A DNA stretch of 64,000 nucleotides from contig NZ_JAQSIP010000009.1 in the NCBI RefSeq assembly GCF_028649475.1, positions 1 to 64,000 on the forward strand, read 5' to 3'. The notes below the pieces were generated by a model, which saw only the letters and a program-made list of their open reading frames with translations, was not told where the DNA came from and searched no databases. The stretch's first letter is position 1; every line of letters starts with the position of its first letter. A program made the translations under genes and the position numbers. Positions 17,290-25,543 of the stretch are shown one piece after another. Source of the stretch: Curvibacter cyanobacteriorum. Its GTDB lineage: Bacteria > Pseudomonadota > Gammaproteobacteria > Burkholderiales > Burkholderiaceae_C.

Positions 17290-18105
17290 ATGGCCAAGAT
17301 CGTCGTCGTGACTTCCGGCAAGGGTGGCGTGGGCAAGACCACCACCAGCGCCAGCTTTGCTTCCGGTCTGGCCCTGCGCGGGCACAAGACCGCCGTGATC
17401 GACTTTGACGTCGGCCTGCGCAACCTCGACCTGATCATGGGTTGCGAGCGCCGCGTGGTGTACGACCTGATCAACGTGATCCACAACGAGGCCAAGCTCA
17501 CCCAGGCCCTGATCAAGGACAAGCAGTGCGACAACCTGTTCGTGCTGGCCGCCTCGCAGACCCGCGACAAGGACGCCCTGACCCAGGACGGCGTCGAGCG
17601 CGTGCTCAAGGAGCTGATCGAGATGGGCTTCGAGTACATCGTCTGCGACTCGCCGGCCGGCATCGAAACCGGTGCCCTGATGGCCATGCACTTCGCCGAC
17701 GAAGCGCTGCTGGTGACCAACCCCGAAGTGTCGTCGGTGCGCGACTCCGACCGCATCCTGGGCATGCTGGGTTCCAAGACCAAGCGCGCCATCGAAGGCA
17801 AGGAGCCCATCAAGGAGCACCTGCTGATCACCCGCTACAACCCGAACCGGGTCGAGGACGGCCAGATGCTGTCCATCGAGGACATCCAGGACATCCTGCG
17901 CATCCAGCTGATCGGGGTGATTCCCGAGTCCGAAGCGGTGCTGCAAGCGTCCAACCAGGGCACGCCGGCCATCCATTCCGAGGGCAGCGATGTGTCCGAG
18001 GCCTACAAAGACGTGGTGGCCCGCTTCCTGGGCGAAGACAAGCCCCTGCGCTTCACCGAAGCGGTCAAGCCTGGCTTCTTCAAGCGCATCTTCGGAGGGC
18101 GTTGA
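17290..18105 (+). CDS. minD: Septum site-determining ATPase MinD
   Basis: A 271-residue membrane-cycling ATPase. The deviant Walker A KGGVGKTT (about residues 10-17), FDVGLRNLDLIMGCERR and CDSPAGIE motifs are all present. The C-terminal amphipathic membrane-targeting helix is AVKPGFFKRIFGGR. GAAGGAT lies upstream of the ATG at 17290; an in-frame TTG nine bases earlier is less likely. It recruits MinC and is stimulated by MinE, encoded on either side. Confidence 0.97.
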   Translation: MAKIVVVTSGKGGVGKTTTSASFASGLALRGHKTAVIDFDVGLRNLDLIMGCERRVVYDLINVIHNEAKLTQALIKDKQCDNLFVLAASQTRDKDALTQDGVERVLKELIEMGFEYIVCDSPAGIETGALMAMHFADEALLVTNPEVSSVRDSDRILGMLGSKTKRAIEGKEPIKEHLLITRYNPNRVEDGQMLSIEDIQDILRIQLIGVIPESEAVLQASNQGTPAIHSEGSDVSEAYKDVVARFLGEDKPLRFTEAVKPGFFKRIFGGR

Positions 18106-18108
18106 GCC

Positions 18109-18372
18109 ATGTCATTCCTGTCTTTCCTGCTCGGCGAAAAAAAGAAGACGGCGAGCGTCGCCAAGGAGCGTCTGCAGATCATCCTGGCCCACGAGCGCAG
18201 CGGTCGCAGCGCGGCCAGCCCTGACTACCTGCCCGACCTGCAGCGTGAACTGGTGGCGGTGATCTCCAAGTACGTGTCGATCAACGCCGACGACATCAAG
18301 GTGCACCTGGAGCGCCAGGACAACCTCGAGGTGCTCGAGGTGAAGATCGAGCTGCCCGAAGCCGCCCGCTGA
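18109..18372 (+). CDS. minE: Cell division topological specificity factor MinE
   Basis: An 87-residue MinE of normal length. The N-terminal membrane-binding and MinD-activating region ([30 protein letters not shown]) is followed by the dimerisation domain ending in [10 protein letters not shown]. It begins three bases after the minD stop, with GGAGGG inside the end of minD as ribosome-binding site, so the pair is translationally linked. Confidence 0.97.
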   Translation: MSFLSFLLGEKKKTASVAKERLQIILAHERSGRSAASPDYLPDLQRELVAVISKYVSINADDIKVHLERQDNLEVLEVKIELPEAAR

Positions 18373-18412
18373 GCGCACCGGAGGCGGCACCGCCCCCGGC
18401 GCCTGAGGCGCC

Positions 18413-18934
18413 TCAGAGCGGGTGTTCGGTGTAGAACCGGCCCCCGTGGTAGAGCAGGGGCGAGGCGCCTTCGCGGTGCCCGCACTGCTCGACCTGCCCG
18501 ACAAAAATCACGTGGTCGCCTTCTTCGTAGCGGCTGCGGTTGAAGCACTCGAACGTGGCGGCCGCACCGGCCAGCAGCGGCGCGCCGCTGATGCCTTCGG
18601 TGTAGGCCACGCCGGCCCAGCGGTCCACGTCCTTGGACGCGAAGCGCTCGGCCAAGGCCTTCTGGTCGGCCGCCAGCACATTGATCGCGTAGTGCGAACC
18701 GGTGGCCAGCACCGCCATCGACGCGGCCGCGCGCGCCAGGCTCCACAACACCAGCGGTGGCTCCAGCGACACCGAATTGAACGAACTGGCCGTCAGCCCC
18801 ACCAACTGGCCGTTGGCCGCGCGGGCCGTGATGATGGTCACACCAGTGGCGAACATGCCCAGGGAGGTCCGAAACTCGCGCGATGAAAACGCCGCTTGGC
18901 GGGCTTGGAGGGGGGCTTGGGCAGGGGCAGACAC
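18413..18934 (-). CDS. Flavin reductase-like FMN-binding protein
   Basis: A 173-residue flavin reductase domain protein (HpaC/NtaB type) expected to reduce FMN or FAD with NAD(P)H and hand it to a partner monooxygenase. The signature FATGVTIITARAANGQLVGLTASSFNSVSLEPPLVLWSL occupies residues about 28-68; the C-terminal HREGASPLLYHGGRFYTEHP is also typical. The first codon is GTG at 18934; no in-frame ATG precedes the conserved core. No monooxygenase gene is adjacent, so the partner is unknown. It converges on minE with a 40-bp gap. Confidence 0.88.
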   Translation of the reverse strand: MSAPAQAPLQARQAAFSSREFRTSLGMFATGVTIITARAANGQLVGLTASSFNSVSLEPPLVLWSLARAAASMAVLATGSHYAINVLAADQKALAERFASKDVDRWAGVAYTEGISGAPLLAGAAATFECFNRSRYEEGDHVIFVGQVEQCGHREGASPLLYHGGRFYTEHPL

Positions 18935-19100
18935 GGGTGATGGCGGAAATTTGAATCGGCTATTATGGGCCGCGCCTCATAATCGCACTGTCCCCAGGGC
19001 TTCGCGTCGGGGCCGCGTGTGTCCTCACGCTGGCCTGCGTGCCAGTCACCGGGCCCTTTCCTGTGTCGCCGTCCCTGGTCCCGCCTTTTCTTCAAGTCCC

Positions 19101-19877
19101 ATGAACGCCCTCCCCGCTTTCACCACGCTGGGCGCCGGCCCGACCCTTTTGATGCTGCACGACTCGCTGGGCGGCCACCTGACCTTTGCCCCGCAGGTCG
19201 AGAGCTTTGCGGGCGCCGGCTACCGGGCCATGGCCTGGGACATGCCGGGCTACGGGCGCAGCGCCCCGCTGGACCCCTACAACTTCAAGAACCTGGCCAA
19301 CAGCTGCATCGCCCTGATCGAGGGCCTGCGCAGCGGGCCCCTGGTGCTGATCGGCCATGGCATGGGCGGCATGGTGGCGCAAGAGGTGGTGGCACGCCGG
19401 CCTGATCTGGTGCGCCGCCTCGTGCTGTGCGCCACGCTGGCGCGTGGCTTCGAGGCCTCGGGCGGCACCGAGGGCGAGCCCGCCGCCGAGCTGGCCGAAG
19501 GCCAGACCCTGAGCCAGCTGGCCGAGATCTACCTGCCCCGCCTGGTGGGGCCTGGCGCGCTGCCCGAGGGCGTGATGCTGGCCCACCACGCGATGGGCCA
19601 GGTCAACCCGTCCGCCTACCGCCGTGCCGTGGCGGAGGCGTCTTTTTTCAACCGCGAGGACGCGCTGACGCGCATCCATGTGCCCACCTTGCTGGTGGCT
19701 GGTGAGTTTGACCGCGCCGCGCCCCCCGAGCTGATGAAGCGCATGGTGGACCGCATCGGCCCCAGCAGCACGCTGGCCGTGTTGCGGGGGGTGGGCCACC
19801 TGCCGCAACTCGAAGCCCCCGATGACTTTGACAGCGCGGTGCTCAACTTCCTGGCCATTCCGCACACCTTGCACTGA
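19101..19877 (+). CDS. Alpha/beta-hydrolase fold protein lacking the nucleophile Ser
   Basis: A 258-residue alpha/beta-hydrolase fold protein. The oxyanion-region strand (LLMLHDSLGG), the MPGYGRSAP loop, the acid residue in VAGEFDRAAP (about 199) and the general-base His in GVGHLPQLE (about 235) are present. At the nucleophile elbow, where relatives have G-X-S-X-G, this protein reads GHGMGG: the Ser position is Gly. It may therefore be a non-hydrolytic member (binding protein, or cofactor-free chemistry) or inactive. Its stop overlaps the start of the next gene (TGATG), so the two are co-translated. It starts at ATG 19101, since the long upstream frame overlaps the divergent flavin reductase. 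Confidence 0.85.
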   Translation: MNALPAFTTLGAGPTLLMLHDSLGGHLTFAPQVESFAGAGYRAMAWDMPGYGRSAPLDPYNFKNLANSCIALIEGLRSGPLVLIGHGMGGMVAQEVVARRPDLVRRLVLCATLARGFEASGGTEGEPAAELAEGQTLSQLAEIYLPRLVGPGALPEGVMLAHHAMGQVNPSAYRRAVAEASFFNREDALTRIHVPTLLVAGEFDRAAPPELMKRMVDRIGPSSTLAVLRGVGHLPQLEAPDDFDSAVLNFLAIPHTLH

Positions 19878-20821
19878 TGTTTTTCCCGTTGTCGAAGGGC
19901 CTGGCGCGCCGCGCCGGCCTGGTTTCCTGCGCCTTGGGGGCCACTGCGCTGGCCTGGGCCGGCCCACCGGCGGCCAAAAGCCCCCCGCCCGCCAACGCCG
20001 AGGCGGCCCTCAAGAGCCCTTGCAAGCAATGGACGCCGCGCCTGCCGGGCTTGTCGGCGGCCCAGTGCGATGCCGTCAAGCTGCAGCGCTCGGGCGCCCG
20101 TTCGGTGCAGGGGCGCGAGCTGTGGATGGGCGATGTGGGGCCGTCCAAGTCGCCCGTGAAGGTGCTGGTGATCGGCGCCATCCATGGCGATGAGCTGTCC
20201 TCCAGCACCGTGGCCTTGCACTGGATGGGCCTGGCGCAAGACTCGCCCAACAACGCTTTGTGGCGTTTCATCCCGGTGCTCAACCCGGACGGCCTGTTGT
20301 CCCAGCCGGCGCGCCGGGTCAACGCGCATGGCGTGGACCTGAACCGCAACTTCCCGACCCCGAACTGGGAGCGTGACGCCCCGCGTTACTGGTCGCAGCG
20401 CACCCGCAAGGACCCCCGCCGCTGGCCTGGCCCCAAGGCGCTGTCGGAGCCCGAAAGCCGCTTTGTGCACGACCAGTTGAGCGCCTTTGCCCCGACCCTG
20501 ATCGTCAGCATCCACGCCCCCTACGGCGTGCTGGACTTTGACGGCCCGGTCGAGGCGCCGCGCCGGCTGGGCCGCCTGGTGCTGGACCCGGTGGGCGTGT
20601 TCCCGGGCTCGCTGGGCTTTTATGGCGGCGTGCACAAGGGCGTGCCGGTGGTCACCATCGAGTTGCCCCATGCCCAACGCACGCCCTTGCCGGCCGAAAC
20701 CCGTCAGATGTGGCTGGACCTGCACCGCTGGATGAACGACCGCCTGCTGGCCAAGAACGACAAGTCCGACGCGGCGGGCCAAGCCGACGCCGGCATCCCC
20801 CGCGCCAGTGGCCACCACTGA
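19877..20821 (+). CDS. M14-type zinc peptidase / amidase, probably exported
   Basis: A 314-residue protein of the M14 carboxypeptidase superfamily. A signal-like N-terminus (GLARRAGLVSCALGATALAWA) suggests export. Zinc ligands are seen in IGAIHGDELSSS (His and Glu, about residues 101-104) and in VSIHAPYG; NPDG, GVDLNRNFPT and the catalytic Glu in VVTIELPHA are also conserved. This set resembles MpaA-like murein tripeptide amidases more than digestive carboxypeptidases. The ATG overlaps the hydrolase stop by one base, implying translational coupling and a shared pathway, perhaps in cell-wall peptide turnover (inference). Confidence 0.85.
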   Translation: MFFPLSKGLARRAGLVSCALGATALAWAGPPAAKSPPPANAEAALKSPCKQWTPRLPGLSAAQCDAVKLQRSGARSVQGRELWMGDVGPSKSPVKVLVIGAIHGDELSSSTVALHWMGLAQDSPNNALWRFIPVLNPDGLLSQPARRVNAHGVDLNRNFPTPNWERDAPRYWSQRTRKDPRRWPGPKALSEPESRFVHDQLSAFAPTLIVSIHAPYGVLDFDGPVEAPRRLGRLVLDPVGVFPGSLGFYGGVHKGVPVVTIELPHAQRTPLPAETRQMWLDLHRWMNDRLLAKNDKSDAAGQADAGIPRASGHH

Positions 20822-20876
20822 ACGGCGCATGCGGTCCGCGCTTGGGGTGCTGGCCGCGCCCCGGGCCTGAGGCGGC

Positions 20877-21734
20877 TCAGCGCGGCCCGGGCGTGGCCGC
20901 GGCGGGTGTCCCCGCGGCGCCGGGGCGGGCGTCCATCCACAGCAGGCACACCAGCAGCCACACCGTGCCGCTGCACAGCCCGGCCAGCACGTCGCTGGCG
21001 TAATGCACCTGCAGCATCACGCGGCTGACCGGGCCGCTGAGCACCAGGGTGGCTGCGCCGCCCAGAATCAACGCGTGCCAGCGCGGCGGGCAGACCTGGC
21101 ACAGCAGCCAGGCCAGCAGGCCGTAAGTCACCCACATGCCTGAGGCGTGGCCACTGGGGAAGCTGTAGCCGGTCTCGAGCACCACGCCATGCCCATGGGG
21201 CGGGCGCGGGCGCGCAAAGACCTGTTTCACGGACCAGTTCAGCAGGGTGTTGCCCAGCACGCCCAGCAACCAGCCCGCGGCCCACCAGCGCTGGCCGCGC
21301 CACAGCAGGGCCAGCGTCACCACCACCGTCAACACGCTGACGGGCGCCGGGTTGCCCAGCCAGCTTAGCGCCCCGAAGGCCTGCAGCGTGGTCCGGCTGA
21401 CGGTGTCGGCCAGCGCCTGGGCCAGGGCGGCATCAAAGCGCTGCAAGGCTTGGCCGGGATGGATCTGGCTGGCCAGGCCGGCAAAACCCGCCAGCGCGGG
21501 CAGGGCCCAGCGCAAGCGGCGCCAGGCCTGTGCCGCGAGCTGCTTCGGGCGGGGCGCGGGGGGCTGGCGCTTCGACCAGGCGCGCCAAGCGGCCAGGCCC
21601 AGCCAGCCCAGCAGGCAGGCCAGGGCCCAGGCCGCCACCGCGTGCTGGGCCAGCCACTGGGCGCTGGCCACCAGGGGGTCAGCGGGGATCGAAGCCGTGT
21701 CCAGCACGGCGGGGGAGGGGGATGCAACAGACAT
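20877..21734 (-). CDS. PAP2-family membrane phosphatase
   Basis: A 285-residue integral membrane protein. The three phosphatase motifs appear in order: KQVFARPRPP, FPSGHASGM and SRVMLQVHYASDVLAG, the last containing the catalytic His. Several hydrophobic helices surround them. Members dephosphorylate lipid phosphates such as phosphatidate, phosphatidylglycerophosphate or undecaprenyl pyrophosphate; which of these applies is not evident. ATG at 21734 is preferred over a TTG four codons upstream. It is divergent from ydcF-like. Confidence 0.88.
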   Translation of the reverse strand: MSVASPSPAVLDTASIPADPLVASAQWLAQHAVAAWALACLLGWLGLAAWRAWSKRQPPAPRPKQLAAQAWRRLRWALPALAGFAGLASQIHPGQALQRFDAALAQALADTVSRTTLQAFGALSWLGNPAPVSVLTVVVTLALLWRGQRWWAAGWLLGVLGNTLLNWSVKQVFARPRPPHGHGVVLETGYSFPSGHASGMWVTYGLLAWLLCQVCPPRWHALILGGAATLVLSGPVSRVMLQVHYASDVLAGLCSGTVWLLVCLLWMDARPGAAGTPAAATPGPR

Positions 21735-21900
21735 GGGCAGGTTCAAACAAGGCCAAGGAGGGGCGCCGGGTGCGCCGCGCGAGCGGGGCGGGGCCGGCCG
21801 GTGAAGTCCGTCGGCTGGCGCGGTCGCAAAAGCCGGAACAATACCGCCTGGGCGACCCCGCGGTCGCAGGCAGGCTTATTTTGTGCACGGAAGGGGTGTC

Positions 21901-22650
21901 ATGTTCTGGTTGGTCATCAAGAAGGGGATCACGGCGGTGTTCATGCCGCCCTTGAGCCTGTTGCTGTTGTCGCTGTTGGGCTGGGGGCTGTGGCGGCGGG
22001 CACCGCGCCTGGCGCGCGGCCTGCTGGCGCTGGCCTGGTTGTCCCTGTTGGTGCTGAGCTGGCAGCCCGTGGCCGACGCCTTGCAGCAAAGCCTGGAGCA
22101 GGACCCGCCCTTGAGCGCAGTCGAGTTGCAGCAGTCGCAGGCCATCGTGGTGCTGGGCGGGGGCAGCTACTCGGCCGCGCCGGAGTACGGCGGCGAGGAC
22201 ACCGTGTCGCGCTTCACCCTGGAGCGCCTGCGTTACGCGGCGGTGTTGCAGCGCCAGAGCGGCTTGCCCCTGTTGGTGACGGGCGGCTCACCCGAGGGCG
22301 GGCGGCCGGAGGGGCAGTTGATGCAGGCCGTGCTGGAGCGCGATTTTCAGGTGCCGGTGCGCTGGGTGGAGGCGGCTTCGCTGGACACGGCGGACAACGC
22401 GCGGCTGTCGGCGGCCCTGTTGCGTGAGGCGGGGGTGGAGCGGGTGGCGTTGGTCAGCCAGGCCTGGCATTTGCCGCGCGCGCAGCACCAGTTCGAGTTG
22501 CAGGGCTTGACGGTGTTTCCGGCGCCGACGGGCTTCAGAACCCGGCCCCGCGTGAGCGCCTGGTACTGGTGGCCGTCGGCCGAGGCCCTGTACACCAGCC
22601 AGATCGCCTTGCGCGAATGGCTGGGCCGGCTGGCGGCCCTGCTGGCCTAA
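21901..22650 (+). CDS. YdcF/ElyC-like DUF218 envelope protein
   Basis: A 249-residue protein with two N-terminal membrane helices (about 8-30 and 37-55) and a DUF218 domain (about 85-235). QAIVVLGGGSYSAAPEYGG, LLVTGGSPEGG, DTADNARLSAALL and VALVSQAWHLPRA are diagnostic of the YdcF/SanA/ElyC group, which affects envelope integrity and lipid-carrier metabolism. The neighbouring PAP2 phosphatase fits such a role, but the biochemical activity is not settled for the family. The ATG at 21901 follows GGAAGGGG. Confidence 0.87.
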   Translation: MFWLVIKKGITAVFMPPLSLLLLSLLGWGLWRRAPRLARGLLALAWLSLLVLSWQPVADALQQSLEQDPPLSAVELQQSQAIVVLGGGSYSAAPEYGGEDTVSRFTLERLRYAAVLQRQSGLPLLVTGGSPEGGRPEGQLMQAVLERDFQVPVRWVEAASLDTADNARLSAALLREAGVERVALVSQAWHLPRAQHQFELQGLTVFPAPTGFRTRPRVSAWYWWPSAEALYTSQIALREWLGRLAALLA

Positions 22651-22703
22651 AAAACGGGGCCGTCCCGAGGCCCGGGGAACACAGTGCCAGGACGGCCCGT
22701 TTC
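22650..22703. terminator. Probable bidirectional terminator between ydcF-like and porin
   Basis: Imperfect arms AAACGGGGCCGTCC and GGACGGCCCGTTT flank a short loop, with A/T runs on both outer sides. It lies between two convergent genes. Confidence 0.7.
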
Positions 22704-22714
22704 AAAGCCGACGC

Positions 22715-23833
22715 TCAGAACTTGTGCACGATGCCGACTTGGTAGCCGTTGATCGTGCGGCCGTTCACGTCGGTACCCGCAAAGTTGGGCGACAGGCCGG
22801 CCGAGCCCGAGGGACGGAAGCCCGCGTTCTGGTCGTTGCGCAGGGTTTCCCACATGGCCGACAGCGTGGTGCGCTTGGACAGCGCGTAGTAAGCGCCGAT
22901 CGAGCCGCCGCTGGCGTTCTGGCCCGCACCCGACTTGTCGTTGATGCGGCCCCACAGGGCGCCCACGCGCAGCACCGGGGTGACGTTGTAGTCGGCCGAG
23001 ACTTGCAGGATGTCAAAGGTGCGGTTCACGCTGGTGCTGGTCCAGGACACGGCGCCACCCACATTGCCCAGCACGGTGCCGGCGTTGTTGCCGTTGGCGT
23101 TGGAGGCGATGTTGTTGGAGCGCACGTAGACGGCGTAGACCTTGCCCTTGCCGTAGTCGTAGTTGGCGTACAGGTTGTGGTAGAAAACGTTCGCCTTCAG
23201 CGCGGCGTTTTGCGGGGCCTTGGCTTGCAGGCCGGCGTAACCGACGCGGAACGGGCCGTTCAGGTAGTCGGCGGCCAACTGGGTGATGGGCGTGCTGACC
23301 TGGGCCGTGCTGGCGCTGGCTTGTTGCTGGGCGAAGTGGGCTTCGAGTTGCAGGCCGGAGAAGCGCGGCGAGATGTAGGCCAGGTCGTTGTCAAAGCGCG
23401 AGGGCACGCCGAAGTTGTTGACCATCGAGCCCAGGGTGCGCGACGAGTAGTCGATGTAGTCGCCGCGGTAGAAGATCGCGGTGTTCTGGCGGCCCAGGCG
23501 CACTTCACCCCAGTCCTTGCTGGCCAGGCCAACCCAGGTCTGGCGGTCGAAGGCGCGGGTCGAGTCGGCGGTGGCACCCGAGGCGCCGTTGATGCCCATT
23601 TCCATCTGGAACTTGGCCGACAGGCCGCCACCCAGGTCCTCGACGCCGCGGAAGCCGATGCGGCTGCGCAGGTCCTTGCCGTCTTGCAGCGTGTTGAGCT
23701 TGGTGCCGCTGCTGCTGCTCATGTGGTTGAAGTACTGGTCGAAAGAACCGTACAGGGTGACGCTGGATTGCGCTTGCGCGGCGCCAGCGAGGCCGACGGC
23801 CATCAGGGCCAGGCTCAGGTTTTTGATCTTCAT
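22715..23833 (-). CDS. Gram-negative outer-membrane porin (Burkholderiales type)
   Basis: A 372-residue general porin. The signal peptide (MKIKNLSLALMAVGLAGAAQAQ) is followed by the typical mature start SSVTLYGSFDQYF. The L3-type region, repeated aromatic/Gly beta strands (GFRGVEDLGGGLSAKFQMEMG, FDRQTWVGLASKDWGEVRLGR) and a C-terminal Phe (GYQVGIVHKF) needed for outer-membrane assembly are present. It should form trimeric channels. The ATG at 23833 follows a good AGGAG-like site (CAGGAGAAAACC). Divergent from the TetR gene at 24137 and possibly controlled through the TGTACG repeats there. Confidence 0.94.
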   Translation of the reverse strand: MKIKNLSLALMAVGLAGAAQAQSSVTLYGSFDQYFNHMSSSSGTKLNTLQDGKDLRSRIGFRGVEDLGGGLSAKFQMEMGINGASGATADSTRAFDRQTWVGLASKDWGEVRLGRQNTAIFYRGDYIDYSSRTLGSMVNNFGVPSRFDNDLAYISPRFSGLQLEAHFAQQQASASTAQVSTPITQLAADYLNGPFRVGYAGLQAKAPQNAALKANVFYHNLYANYDYGKGKVYAVYVRSNNIASNANGNNAGTVLGNVGGAVSWTSTSVNRTFDILQVSADYNVTPVLRVGALWGRINDKSGAGQNASGGSIGAYYALSKRTTLSAMWETLRNDQNAGFRPSGSAGLSPNFAGTDVNGRTINGYQVGIVHKF

Positions 23834-24048
23834 GGGTTTTCTCCTGTTGGATTGTTGGGGGCAGTGCGTGTCAATCTGGGCGTAGCGCGGCTTCCCACCT
23901 GCTTGCGTGGGCAGGTGGACAAAACAGGATTCGCAGTGCGCGTTGCCGAAGCGGCGCGCGCGCCTAGCGAATCCCTTTTGTTGGCACAGAGACACCGCTC
24001 GGAACCTTGACCGTTGGGCGGAACTGAGCGGCATCTACCGGGTGGGAC

Positions 24049-24075
24049 AAAATGTACGAACCTGTACGTTTGTTG
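24049..24075. promoter_or_regulatory. TGTACG direct repeats in the porin/TetR intergenic region
   Basis: Two TGTACG hexamers at 24053-24058 and 24063-24068 are spaced exactly one helical turn apart. A third TGTACGAAC occurs just inside the TetR gene (about 24148-24156). They are candidate binding sites for the TetR regulator, acting on itself and perhaps on the porin. The rest of the 303-bp gap (23834-24136) shows nothing else I can support. Confidence 0.45.
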
Positions 24076-24136
24076 TCATGGGGGTAAACCCGCGCCATGT
24101 GGTGCCGGGCCGACAAGCTCGTGCTACGCTGGCGCG

Positions 24137-24811
24137 ATGGACGAAACTGTACGAACAGACATTGAGACAAGCCCGCCGGTGCCAGAAAAACAAAGCCGCA
24201 CCAACGACCCCGAGCGCACGATGGCCGACATCCTGCGGGTGGCGACGGCGGAGTTCGCCGACAAGGGCCTGAGCGGTGCGCGCATTGACGAGATCGCCGC
24301 CCTCACGCGCACCAGCAAGCGCATGATTTATTACTACTTCGGCAACAAGGAGGGCTTGTACCTCGCGGTGCTGGAGGACGTGTACCGCCGCATCCGGGTG
24401 GTGGAGTCGCAGTTGCAACTCGAGGACCTGCCGCCCGCCGAGGCCCTGCGCAAGCTGGTGGCCTTCACCTTCGACTACCAGCACGAGCATGAGGAGTTCA
24501 TCCGCCTGGTGATGAACGAGAACATGCAGCGTGGCGAGTTCCTGGCCCAAAGCCGGGTCATCCAGGAGCTCAACACGCCGGTGATCGACGCTGTGCGGCA
24601 GATTTACGAGCGTGGCGTGGCCGAGGGCGTGTTCCGCCCCCACATCGACCCGGTGGACATCCACCTGGCGATCTCATCGCTGTGTTTCTTCAGTGTGGCG
24701 AACCGCCACACCTTCGGCCTGATCTTCAAGTCGCAGATGGGCTCGGCGCCCGACCTGGCCAAGCGCCGCGACAACGCGTGCGAGATGCTGCTGCGTTTCG
24801 TGCAGGCCTGA
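24137..24811 (+). CDS. TetR-family regulator with a C-terminal YcdC/RutR-like domain
   Basis: A 224-residue TetR protein. The helix-turn-helix is in residues about 35-80 (ARIDEIAALTRTSKRMIYYYFGNKEGLYLAVLEDVY). The ligand domain contains NENMQRGEFLAQS and SSLCFFSVANRHTFGLIF, a pattern shared with the second such regulator at 61.9 kb (YYYFGSKEGLY, NTENLHKGKH, MSNRHTLSAF); the two are paralogues. Start at ATG 24137, since the longer frame runs through the repeat operator. Ligand unknown. Confidence 0.87.
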   Translation: MDETVRTDIETSPPVPEKQSRTNDPERTMADILRVATAEFADKGLSGARIDEIAALTRTSKRMIYYYFGNKEGLYLAVLEDVYRRIRVVESQLQLEDLPPAEALRKLVAFTFDYQHEHEEFIRLVMNENMQRGEFLAQSRVIQELNTPVIDAVRQIYERGVAEGVFRPHIDPVDIHLAISSLCFFSVANRHTFGLIFKSQMGSAPDLAKRRDNACEMLLRFVQA

Positions 24812-24868
24812 GCGGCCTACCGCCCACCGCGTTGGGCGCTGCTGCTGGGCGACCGACGGGCGCTGGCT

Positions 24869-25471
24869 TCAGCGCCAGAAATGCGCGGCCTGGGCCACCG
24901 CCTCGGTGTCGGCCTGCACGGCACCCGGGGCGCCGCCCTTGCCCCACAGCTCGCCGCCCCAGGCCATGCCCAGGAACTGCGCGCACAGGCGGTAGGAGTC
25001 GAACATCGGCTGGGCCTTGGCACGGTCACCGCTGGTGCTGATGACGCGCAGGGTCTTCTGCGCCATCTCGGTCTTGAACGGCACGCCGGGCGTGCGCAGC
25101 CAGCCGCTCCAATGGTCGAGGTAGGTTTTCATCGGGGCCGGGATGCTGAACCAGTACACCGGCGACACGAACACGATGTCGCTGGCCGCCAGGGTGGCGT
25201 CCAGCAGGGTTTTGAGGTCGCCCTCGGGCGCCGGGTACTGGCCCACGGTGTGGCGCAGGTCGACAAACGGGGGCAGGCTCAGTTCGTTGAGCGACAGCCA
25301 GGTTTGCCCCACATCGGCGGGCAGGGCCGCGGCGGCCTGGCGGGCCAGCCATTCGCTGTTGCCCTGCTGACCGGGTTCGCGGCTGGAACTGACCAGGAAC
25401 AGAACATGACGCGGGCGGGGGCCCAGCGGGGTGCCGGGCTGGGCGGAGGGAGAAGGCGTTGCGGTGCTCAT
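24869..25471 (-). CDS. Flavodoxin-fold NAD(P)H-dependent oxidoreductase
   Basis: A roughly 200-residue flavodoxin-like FMN reductase. The phosphate-binding loop follows VLFLVSSSREPGQQGNSEWLA, and the DIVFVSPVYWFSIPAPMKTYLDHW segment is the standard flavin-edge motif. Expected activity is NAD(P)H-dependent reduction of FMN, quinones or azo/nitro compounds. It starts with Met at 25471; an ATG three codons upstream (25480) is equally possible because neither has a clear ribosome-binding site. Physiological substrate unknown. Confidence 0.85.
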   Translation of the reverse strand: MSTATPSPSAQPGTPLGPRPRHVLFLVSSSREPGQQGNSEWLARQAAAALPADVGQTWLSLNELSLPPFVDLRHTVGQYPAPEGDLKTLLDATLAASDIVFVSPVYWFSIPAPMKTYLDHWSGWLRTPGVPFKTEMAQKTLRVISTSGDRAKAQPMFDSYRLCAQFLGMAWGGELWGKGGAPGAVQADTEAVAQAAHFWR

Positions 25472-25543
25472 GGCCCGCATGTTAGCGGTTGCAGGCCGGG
25501 TCTGCCGGCCACCCGGGGCCCCGGGGCGGGGGCCCGCTGGGGC

